A stretch of DNA of 7,814 nucleotides from an uncultured Ruminococcus sp. GTDB taxonomy: Bacteria > Bacillota > Clostridia > Oscillospirales > Ruminococcaceae. Shown here in pieces: positions 1-5,193 of the stretch. The notes beneath the pieces are model-generated. The model searched no databases, had not been told where the DNA came from, and worked only from the letters and a program-made list of their open reading frames with translations. Position 1 is the first letter of the stretch; each line of letters opens with the position of its first letter. Location: NCBI GenBank assembly GCA_937902395.1, contig CALGTV010000097.1, forward strand, positions 1 to 7,814, written 5' to 3'. Both the position numbers and the translations under genes were made by a program.

Positions 1-144
1 GGAAAAACATTGATTATTGAAAAATAATTTTTATTTTCTACTTTTTCACTAATTACCAACAGATGAAATTGTGTATGTATAATAAAATTTACTGTTATAT
101 ATTTTGATTTCTATAATTATATTTTATAATTAATATAAAGCAAA
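1..144. other. AT-rich non-coding stretch downstream of gdhA
   Basis: Positions 1-140 are about 16% G+C and carry no credible open reading frame on either strand. A TATAAT hexamer occurs on the plus strand at 78-83 but has no matching -35 box 16-18 bases upstream, so I do not call a promoter. The stretch lies beyond the gdhA terminator and is probably plain spacer leading to the next gene outside the window. Confidence 0.6.
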
Positions 145-174
145 AAAGCACAGTCTCCGAAGAAACTGTGCTTT
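142..174 (-). terminator. Rho-independent terminator of gdhA
   Basis: On the minus strand the arms 174-162 and 157-145 form a 13-bp stem with a single G-U wobble, closed by a C(UUCG)G tetraloop at 161-158, one of the most stable RNA loops known. Six T residues (147-142) form the tail, three of them shared with the foot of the stem. It starts 39 nt after the gdhA stop codon, as expected for an intrinsic terminator ending that transcript. Read on the plus strand, the T-rich tail is much weaker, so efficient bidirectional termination is doubtful. Confidence 0.93.
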
Positions 175-213
175 ATATGTTTAAATTTTATTTTCAGCAG
201 AAATGCGCTTTAA

Positions 214-1566
214 TCAAACGCAGCCCTGTGCCTTCATTGCCTCTGCAACCTTGAGGAAGCCTGCAATGTTTGCACCTGCAACGAGGTCATCGCCAAAGCC
301 GTACTCATTAGCAGCAGCAAGTGAAGCATCGAAAATGTTCTTCATGATGCCCTTGAGCTTGTTGTCAACTTCTTCTTCTGTCCAAGAATATCTCATGGAA
401 TTCTGTGACATTTCAAGTCCGGATACAGCAACACCGCCAGCGTTTACAGCCTTAGAAGGTGCTACGATTACGCCGTTCTCCTTAAGATATGCAACAGCTT
501 CGTTTGTTGTAGGCATGTTGGATACTTCAACGTAGTACTTAACGCCGTTAGCAACAATCTGCTCAGCTTCCTTAACATCAACCTCGTTCTGTGTAGCACA
601 AGGCATAATGATGTCAGCCTTTGTTCCCCATGGCTTCTGGCCTGGGAAGAACTCAACGCCGAATTTATCAGCGTAATCCTGTACTCTGTTGCGGCATGAA
701 GCACGCATCTCGAGGAGGTAATCAACCTTTTCAGGTGTGCTGATACCGTCGGGATCGTAGATATATCCGTCAGGACCGGAAATTGTTACAACCTTACCGC
801 CAAGCTCGTTTACCTTCTTTACAGTACCCCAAGCAACGTTACCGAAACCTGAAATAGCAAATGTCTTGCCCTCAATGCTGTCACCGAAGTGCTTGAGCAT
901 TTCTACTGTGTAGTATACTGCGCCGTAACCTGTAGCTTCAGGACGGATAAGTGAACCGCCGAACTGGATACCCTTACCTGTAAGTACGCCTGTGAACTCG
1001 TTTCTGAGTCTCTTGTACTGACCGAATAAGTAGCCAACTTCACGTGCACCAACGCCGATATCACCAGCGGGAACGTCGAGGTCGGGACCGATGTGTCTTG
1101 AAAGCTCTGTCATGAAGCTCTGGCAGAAACGCATAACCTCAGCGTCTGACTTGCCCTGGGGGTCAAAGTCGGAACCGCCCTTACCGCCGCCCATTGGGAG
1201 TGATGTAAGGCTGTTCTTGAATGTCTGCTCAAAGCCGAGGAACTTGATGATTCCGAGGTATACGGATGGGTGGAATCTTAAACCGCCCTTGTATGGTCCG
1301 ATTGCAGAGTTGAACTGTACTCTGAAACCTCTGTTTACCTGTGTTTTACCGTTATCGTCAACCCACGGAACGCGGAAGATAATCTGTCTCTCAGGCTCAA
1401 CGATTCTCTCGAATACGCCTGCATCAATATAATCCTGTCTCTTTTCAGCAACAGGCTCAAGAGTTTCAAGAACCTCTGTTACAGTCTGAATGAACTCAGG
1501 CTCGCCCTGATTTCTCTGTTTAACTCTTTCAAGTAAGTCGATAAGATACTGATTCTTTAACGCCAT
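214..1566 (-). CDS. gdhA: Glutamate dehydrogenase, hexameric GdhA type
   Basis: GdhA catalyses the reversible reductive amination of 2-oxoglutarate with ammonium to give L-glutamate, using NAD(P)H in the cytoplasm; it links nitrogen assimilation to central carbon metabolism. The protein is 450 aa, normal for hexameric bacterial GDHs. The substrate domain has PYKGGLRFHP (K93) and LPMGGGKGG with the catalytic lysine K129; VPAGDIGVG holds the catalytic aspartate D169. The Rossmann domain has GFGNVAW (240-246), followed by SGPDGYIYDP. The C-terminal part has PCATQNEVD, NMPTTNEA and APSKAVNAGGVAVSGLEMSQN. The ATG at 1566 is preferred because AAGGAGG (1577-1583) lies 10 nt upstream; a GTG at 1608 in the same frame would place that ribosome binding site inside the coding region. 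The gene has its own promoter and terminator. F241, P265 and D266 match the coenzyme-site residues of the NAD-dependent C. symbiosum enzyme, so an 'NADP-specific' label is not safe. Confidence 0.97.
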   Translation of the reverse strand: MALKNQYLIDLLERVKQRNQGEPEFIQTVTEVLETLEPVAEKRQDYIDAGVFERIVEPERQIIFRVPWVDDNGKTQVNRGFRVQFNSAIGPYKGGLRFHPSVYLGIIKFLGFEQTFKNSLTSLPMGGGKGGSDFDPQGKSDAEVMRFCQSFMTELSRHIGPDLDVPAGDIGVGAREVGYLFGQYKRLRNEFTGVLTGKGIQFGGSLIRPEATGYGAVYYTVEMLKHFGDSIEGKTFAISGFGNVAWGTVKKVNELGGKVVTISGPDGYIYDPDGISTPEKVDYLLEMRASCRNRVQDYADKFGVEFFPGQKPWGTKADIIMPCATQNEVDVKEAEQIVANGVKYYVEVSNMPTTNEAVAYLKENGVIVAPSKAVNAGGVAVSGLEMSQNSMRYSWTEEEVDNKLKGIMKNIFDASLAAANEYGFGDDLVAGANIAGFLKVAEAMKAQGCV

Positions 1567-1576
1567 TGTTAAAAAA

Positions 1577-1583
1577 CCTCCTT
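1577..1583 (-). promoter_or_regulatory. Ribosome binding site that fixes the gdhA start
   Basis: AAGGAGG on the minus strand lies 10 nt before the ATG at 1566-1564. This near-perfect anti-16S match decides for the 450-aa product over the GTG-initiated 464-aa reading. Confidence 0.9.
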
Positions 1584-1664
1584 CATAATATTTCTGCAAT
1601 TGTTCCACAACTAAGCCTTGAATACTTTAGCTTTACTTGCTGAACATCTTTTGCAGCTAAATAA

Positions 1665-1693
1665 ATTATACCAATTTCTGACAACTTTTTCAA
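1665..1693 (-). promoter_or_regulatory. Sigma-A promoter of gdhA
   Basis: On the minus strand a -35 box TTGAAA (1693-1688) is separated by exactly 17 nt from a perfect -10 box TATAAT (1670-1665). The predicted start of transcription is near 1658, giving a leader of about 90 nt before the gdhA ATG. The promoter begins about 20 nt beyond the T tract of the probable folC terminator, so gdhA looks like an independent unit. I see no clear CRE or other recognisable operator overlapping it. Confidence 0.88.
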
Positions 1694-1714
1694 GGGGTTA
1701 GAACACGGAAATTT

Positions 1715-1754
1715 AAAAATCGGGCAGATTTGTATGTTTACACAATCCCACCCG
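1715..1754 (-). terminator. Probable terminator of folC
   Basis: Downstream of the folC stop the minus strand reads CGGG (1754-1751), an interrupted stem, then CCCG (1724-1721), followed by ATTTTT (1720-1715). The inner part pairs GATT (1747-1744) with AATC (1730-1727) plus two further pairs after a bulge. The stem is imperfect, but the GC-rich base followed at once by a T tract, and its place between folC and the gdhA promoter, fit an intrinsic terminator of moderate strength. Confidence 0.55.
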
Positions 1755-1773
1755 ACATCTTAATTATTTTTCA

Positions 1774-3030
1774 TTAATTTTCACAGTTGTTGAGATACTC
1801 GCTTGCAAGGTACAACGAGCCGCACACGACAACTACACCGTCATTTTCGAGAGCAAGCAATTTCGCTTTCCTAACTGCTTCTTCAAGGGAGTCGCAGGAC
1901 TCCGCATATGCGAATTCAGATGCGATTTCAGCCAATTTATCGGCACTTACCGCATTGTACGCAAAACCGTCAACAGTGAATATTTTTTCGACATAATGAG
2001 CAATACGTGTCACTCCTTGTTGATAATCCTTTGTATCAACCATACCAAGAACAGCGTATACAGGTCGGTTAATCTTGTCAAGAACACCGACAAAATTTGC
2101 AATACCTTCGGGATTATGACCGCCGTCTATAATAAATGGCGGCTCACCGTTGATATACTGACATCTTGCCTTTATCTGCGAAGTTTCAATCGATTTTTTA
2201 ATATTTTCTTCTGAAATGTCAAATCCGTTTTCGCGCAGAAAATGACAAACTTGAATAGCTGTAACTGCATTTATTGGCTGTGCATTGCCGAACATTGCTG
2301 TTTTATACTTTTTTCTTAAATATATAAAAGGCTGACCGTCAGGTTCAACAGGAAGCATTTCAAAATCAGAATGCCACATTGTAATTAACTCAGAACCTGC
2401 TTTATCTGCCGCTTTTTTTACAATTTTATATGTTTCACAGCTGTTATCAAATGACAGCACAACTGCGGAATTTTCCTTGATAATCCCTGCTTTCTGAGCT
2501 GCAATTTTTTCAACGGTATCGCCTAAAATCGCTGTATGGTCAAGGGAAATTGACGTAATAACCGTTGCCACAGGGGGCGGTATTACATTTGTGCAGTCAA
2601 GAAGTCCGCCTATTCCTGCTTCAAGCACCACAATATCGCACTTTTCACGGACATACCACAGCAGAGCAATTGCCATAGTGATTTCAAACTGGGAATACTC
2701 CGCATCTGCAACAGAATTTTTCACCTTTTCCGCAATTTCGCAGAGGGATTTTTCATCAATTTCTACACCGTTTATGCGGATTCTGTCGGCATAATGGGTA
2801 ATATACGGGGAAGTGAACTGTCCTGTTTTATACCCCGAATAAATCAGCGCATTTGATATATATTCAACTGTTGAGCCTTTGCCGTTTGTGCCTGCAACGT
2901 GTACGAATTTCAGCTGTTTTTCAGGATTTCCTATACGCTTCATCAGCTCCTTTGCTCGGGAAAGGTCAGTAACTGCCTTTCCCGATTTGCTGTAGGAGTT
3001 CACGAAGTTCATCGCTTCATTGTAGTTCAT
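1774..3030 (-). CDS. folC: Folylpolyglutamate synthase / dihydrofolate synthase (FolC)
   Basis: FolC is an ATP-dependent Mur-ligase-family enzyme that adds glutamate to folates and, in bifunctional forms, joins glutamate to dihydropteroate. The 418-aa product has the usual length. Visible motifs are the P-loop HVAGTNGKGST (44-54), the folate-loop-type FTSPYI (72-77), LEAGIGGLLDCTN (136-148), ITSISLDHTAILG with H165 (158-170), AAQKAGIIK with K180 at the position usually carbamylated, and IDGGHNPEG (301-309) at the start of the C-terminal domain. The segment before that last motif lacks the common WPGR pattern (it reads KARCQY). The start lies only 3 nt after the stop of the upstream dehydrogenase and has no good Shine-Dalgarno sequence, so translation probably depends on coupling; the in-frame ATG at codon 7 is the only near alternative. 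Sequence alone does not settle whether the enzyme is mono- or bifunctional. Confidence 0.93.
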   Translation of the reverse strand: MNYNEAMNFVNSYSKSGKAVTDLSRAKELMKRIGNPEKQLKFVHVAGTNGKGSTVEYISNALIYSGYKTGQFTSPYITHYADRIRINGVEIDEKSLCEIAEKVKNSVADAEYSQFEITMAIALLWYVREKCDIVVLEAGIGGLLDCTNVIPPPVATVITSISLDHTAILGDTVEKIAAQKAGIIKENSAVVLSFDNSCETYKIVKKAADKAGSELITMWHSDFEMLPVEPDGQPFIYLRKKYKTAMFGNAQPINAVTAIQVCHFLRENGFDISEENIKKSIETSQIKARCQYINGEPPFIIDGGHNPEGIANFVGVLDKINRPVYAVLGMVDTKDYQQGVTRIAHYVEKIFTVDGFAYNAVSADKLAEIASEFAYAESCDSLEEAVRKAKLLALENDGVVVVCGSLYLASEYLNNCEN

Positions 3031-3033
3031 AGA

Positions 3034-3777
3034 TTAATATGGAGATGCCTGAGATTCAGCCTTTGCAACGGCATCTTCAAGGCTCATTCCTGCAAATTCC
3101 TGAGCAGAGAAGATACGTCCCGATTTCTTATCGTCCACAAATGCACCCACAAGTACGCCTGGGAGTGCGCTTTCTGGAGAATTTGGAGCGTTAGGGCCTC
3201 CAAGTTCAGTTCTGCACCAGCCCGGGTCAGCAAGGTTGAGAACGATATCGCTGTTCTGATACTTAGAGCCAAGGTCGATTGTTACCTTGTTAAGAGCAGC
3301 TTTTGCAGCTGAATAGCCTGCCTGTTCGGGTTCAAGAGCAATACCGCTTGTTGTGTTGACAATTCTGCCGAAACCTCTCTCCTGCATACCAGGTAAGAAG
3401 TGATAGCAAATCATCATTGGAGCAGTTGTGTTTACCTTGAAGCTGATGTCGTAGTCGGACACGGGAGTTGTGAGATACTCTGTGCGGTATGCAATCTGCA
3501 AGCCTGCATTGTTGAGAATAATGTCAATCTGAGTTCCCTTTGCGTCGATTTCTTTCAGCATTCTCTCAACGGAATCAAGATCGGAAAGCTCTGCCTCAAC
3601 CACGTATGCCTCAACTCCAAGAGCCTTTACCTCGGCAAGAACCTTTTCGCAATGCTCTGCCTTTCTGCTGTGGAGTACCAGATTACAGCCCTGTTTCGCC
3701 ATAAAAATAGCCGAAAGATAGCCGATTCCTCTGCTGGCACCTGTGAGAAGTGCCCATTTTCCTTTTACGTTTGTCAT
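3034..3777 (-). CDS. Short-chain dehydrogenase/reductase (classical SDR), substrate unknown
   Basis: A 247-aa classical SDR, a cytoplasmic Rossmann-fold NAD(P)-dependent oxidoreductase. It shows the cofactor motif TGASRGIG (12-19), NNAG (89-92), and the full catalytic tetrad N116, S144, Y155 and K159 (YSAAK), followed by DPGWCRTELGG (184-194), the PG segment over the nicotinamide. Basic residues R16 and R38 (in HSRK) suggest NADP(H), but this is inference. The residues that set substrate specificity are not diagnostic; FabG-like, carbonyl-reductase-like or sugar-alcohol roles all remain open. A strong GGAGGG (3786-3791) lies 8 nt before the ATG. The gene sits directly upstream of folC, probably in one transcript. 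Contact with folate or pterin metabolism is suggested only by position; the TGxxxR pattern of pteridine reductases is present in the generic SDR motif and is not evidence by itself. Confidence 0.9.
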   Translation of the reverse strand: MTNVKGKWALLTGASRGIGYLSAIFMAKQGCNLVLHSRKAEHCEKVLAEVKALGVEAYVVEAELSDLDSVERMLKEIDAKGTQIDIILNNAGLQIAYRTEYLTTPVSDYDISFKVNTTAPMMICYHFLPGMQERGFGRIVNTTSGIALEPEQAGYSAAKAALNKVTIDLGSKYQNSDIVLNLADPGWCRTELGGPNAPNSPESALPGVLVGAFVDDKKSGRIFSAQEFAGMSLEDAVAKAESQASPY

Positions 3778-3785
3778 TGTTTTTT

Positions 3786-3791
3786 CCCTCC
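3786..3791 (-). promoter_or_regulatory. Ribosome binding site of the SDR gene
   Basis: GGAGGG on the minus strand lies 8 nt before the ATG at 3777. It contrasts with the missing site in front of folC and suggests that this gene is the main translation entry point of the SDR-folC pair. Confidence 0.85.
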
Positions 3792-3797
3792 ATTTTC

Positions 3798-3817
3798 TGC
3801 CGTCAGTGCCAACGGCA
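3798..3817 (-). promoter_or_regulatory. Inverted repeat just upstream of the SDR ribosome binding site
   Basis: TGCCGT and ACGGCA are perfect 6-bp arms around an 8-nt centre, starting 6 nt upstream of GGAGGG. They lie downstream of a stretch (3818-3862) that is almost pure A/T and likely contains the promoter, although no clean -35/-10 pair can be picked. The repeat could be a repressor operator or a hairpin in the 5' leader next to the ribosome binding site. No specific regulator can be named. Confidence 0.4.
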
Positions 3818-3867
3818 AGATAATTTTATAATAATATATTTCTATATTATTTTATACGTATCATTTA

Positions 3868-3975
3868 GGGGACGCTCTCTCTTGCAGAGCGCCTAACGCT
3901 ACGCAGGGCTTTGCCCTGCACCCACCAAAGACGCTGTCTCTGGACTCTGCTAAAGGGTTTCACCCTTTAGAATCC
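3868..3975. repeat. GC-rich hairpin cluster, likely a dispersed intergenic repeat
   Basis: Positions 3871-3970 are 57% G+C, while the flank 3811-3870 is about 20%. Three stem-loops stand side by side: CGCTCT/AGAGCG (3873-3878 with 3886-3891, 7-nt loop), GCAGGGC/GCCCTGC (3903-3909 with 3913-3919, 3-nt loop) and CTAAAGGGT/ACCCTTTAG (3950-3958 with 3962-3970, 3-nt loop). A short AGAC/GTCT stem lies at 3929-3939. The 12-mer at 3871-3882 recurs with one mismatch at 3930-3941. GCAGAG (3884-3889) could pair over a distance with CTCTGC (3945-3950). There is no T tract, so it is not an ordinary terminator, and no open reading frame or clear terminal inverted repeats are seen. It resembles, from memory, multicopy palindromic intergenic elements of Ruminococcus-like genomes, but copy number cannot be shown from one copy. 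Confidence 0.6.
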
Positions 3976-3997
3976 CAATATTTTACATATTCAATAA

Positions 3998-4300
3998 TTA
4001 CGCATTATAATCAATGCATGCACGTTCTGTCTTTACTGTGCCTATGAATTTCGCAAACTCTACGTGTGCAGGGTGTACCTGATATGCGTTAAGTCCCTCT
4101 ATATCGTCAAAATCGCAGATAAGAGCGATTGTGTAATTGCTTTCGGGAGCGTCAGCGGAATTGATAACAAGCTCGCCTTTTTTCAGCTCCTTTACGTTTG
4201 CAATTACGTCCTCAAAACGCTTTTTCGCTTCAAGTGCGTTGTCGTATTCGCTCATTCCCTCTGTGGCTTTGAGTTTGAACATTACTATATGCTTAATCAT
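3998..4300 (-). CDS. Dabb (stress-responsive A/B barrel) family protein
   Basis: A 100-aa protein of the Dabb family, small ferredoxin-like folds that form dimeric barrels. Family hallmarks are the N-terminal HIVMFKLK (residues 4-11), the central strand of YTIALICDF, and the YQVHPAHVEF segment with its His-Pro-x-His core, followed by the C-terminal ERACIDYN strand. No catalytic role can be assigned: family members range from stress-induced plant proteins and polyketide cyclase-like enzymes to uncharacterised bacterial proteins. Its start codon lies inside the end of the acetyltransferase gene (8-nt overlap, ATGATTAA), with GGAGGA (4309-4314) 8 nt upstream, so it is translated from the same message and probably coupled. 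No signal peptide or membrane segment is visible; it should be cytoplasmic. No ordinary terminator follows it. Confidence 0.85.
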   Translation of the reverse strand: MIKHIVMFKLKATEGMSEYDNALEAKKRFEDVIANVKELKKGELVINSADAPESNYTIALICDFDDIEGLNAYQVHPAHVEFAKFIGTVKTERACIDYNA

Positions 4301-4826
4301 TTACCTTGTCCTCCAGTTCGTAAATCTTAGATATAAAGGTTTTCTTTCCGTCGTAGCTTTGATATTCGCCGTTGCCAGTAAAATGAAGTCCGCATTTTTC
4401 CATAACTCTCGCTGAACCAATATTTTCCTGTGCACATTCTGCTATAAAACGGTGTGCATTGTGATTTTCACGGACATAATTCATCATTGCAAGTGTTGCT
4501 TCGGTAGTATAACCCATATTCCAGCAGTCATATCGCATATTATAGCCGAAACTCCACTTTTTTTCATCAATGCGGTATCTCATACTTCCTGCTCCGATAA
4601 GCTTATTATCGGACTTGCGGACAAATCCCCATGAATACTCATTTTCAATATTTTCAACGGTATTCAGCCATTCTTTTGTAGTTTCAATGCTTTCGTGAGT
4701 TGAGTATATCATATACTTTGCAACCCGTTCATCACCCGTCCACTCAAAAGCAGCTTGTGCGTCGTCAATAGTCAGCGGACGGAGAATAAGTCTTTCTGTT
4801 TCAATTGTTGGTACTGTGAATTCCAT
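4293..4826 (-). CDS. GNAT-family N-acetyltransferase, RimJ/RimL type
   Basis: A 177-aa acetyl-CoA-dependent acetyltransferase of the Acetyltransf_3 (RimJ/RimL-like) group. The N-terminus ETERLILRPLTIDDA (9-23) is the typical opening strand. WNMGYTTEA (102-110) is the pyrophosphate-binding loop for acetyl-CoA, and ENIGSARVMEKCGL (134-147) is the conserved helix near the active site. Known relatives acetylate N-termini of ribosomal proteins, antibiotics, polyamines or other small amines; the substrate here cannot be read from the sequence, and a resistance role should not be assumed. The ATG at 4826 has GAGGTG (4832-4837) 5 nt upstream, which overlaps the stop codon of the preceding YjbR-family gene. 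The 3' end overlaps the Dabb gene by 8 nt. It appears to be an internal gene of the operon led by valS. Confidence 0.9.
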   Translation of the reverse strand: MEFTVPTIETERLILRPLTIDDAQAAFEWTGDERVAKYMIYSTHESIETTKEWLNTVENIENEYSWGFVRKSDNKLIGAGSMRYRIDEKKWSFGYNMRYDCWNMGYTTEATLAMMNYVRENHNAHRFIAECAQENIGSARVMEKCGLHFTGNGEYQSYDGKKTFISKIYELEDKVND

Positions 4827-4835
4827 TTCGTCACC

Positions 4836-5192
4836 TCATTTTACAAGCTTATAACTTTCGTCAATTACGCCGCAGATTTCAGCAAATGATATTCCACTGT
4901 CAAGGGGAATACTTATCCACAGCCGCTTATTCATATGATAGGCAGGTATGGCTTTTCCCTCAGCTATAAGGACTTCTTGGACTACGGGAGTACATTTGAC
5001 ATTGAGAATATCCACATTCCCCGCCCCTTTTTCGTCAATAACGCTTCTGCGGACGTTCATCACAAGTCCGTACCACTTTTTATTGCTCTTGCGGAGAACG
5101 GCTGATAAAACATCCCTCTCCCATGGATAATCGGGAGAGGTATTGTATTTTTCCTTGACATATCGGAAGATTTCTTCCCTGTCGATTTTCAT
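4836..5192 (-). CDS. MmcQ/YjbR family protein (CyaY-like fold)
   Basis: A 118-aa small cytoplasmic protein of the MmcQ/YjbR (DUF419) family, whose members have a CyaY-like fold and are often annotated as DNA-binding, though the biochemical role is unclear. Typical features are the N-terminal helix REEIFRYVKEKY, the YPWE segment (residues 21-24 region), VDILNVKC, the PAYHMNKRLWISI core and the C-terminal DESYKLVK. The frame stays open further upstream inside valS, but residues before MKIDREE do not look like this family and lie within the valS coding region. The ATG at 5192 is therefore chosen; it begins 1 nt after the valS stop (TAAAATG), with a modest AAGG at 5199-5202. The arrangement suggests translation coupled to valS. 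Confidence 0.88.
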   Translation of the reverse strand: MKIDREEIFRYVKEKYNTSPDYPWERDVLSAVLRKSNKKWYGLVMNVRRSVIDEKGAGNVDILNVKCTPVVQEVLIAEGKAIPAYHMNKRLWISIPLDSGISFAEICGVIDESYKLVK

Positions 5193-5193
5193 T

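Noticed and set aside
55..83. Plus-strand promoter at the left edge (TATAAT at 78-83)
   Set aside because: No -35 element stands at the right distance, and chance TATAAT matches are expected at about 16% G+C.
203..535. Plus-strand open frame opposite the 3' end of gdhA
   Set aside because: It lies wholly antisense to strongly supported gdhA coding sequence, resembles no known family and lacks a convincing ribosome binding site.
1567..1608. GTG start adding 14 residues to GdhA
   Set aside because: The extension (reading EQLQKYYEGG) is partly encoded by the AAGGAGG ribosome binding site itself and has no site of its own; the ATG at 1566 gives the family-typical N-terminus.
2899..3312. Plus-strand open frame across the folC-SDR junction
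   Set aside because: It is antisense to two well-supported genes, Cys/Phe/Ser-rich in the way shadow frames are, and has no recognisable domain.
3950..3970. The 9-bp hairpin as a terminator for the Dabb gene
   Set aside because: On the minus strand no run of T follows the stem; it belongs with the neighbouring hairpins to the structured block.
4293..5192. The YjbR-GNAT-Dabb set as a toxin-antitoxin, resistance or defence system
   Set aside because: The GNAT protein is RimJ/RimL-like, not of the short TacT/AtaT toxin type paired with a ribbon-helix-helix antitoxin, and neither neighbour looks like an antitoxin or defence protein. Small size and tight packing alone are not enough.
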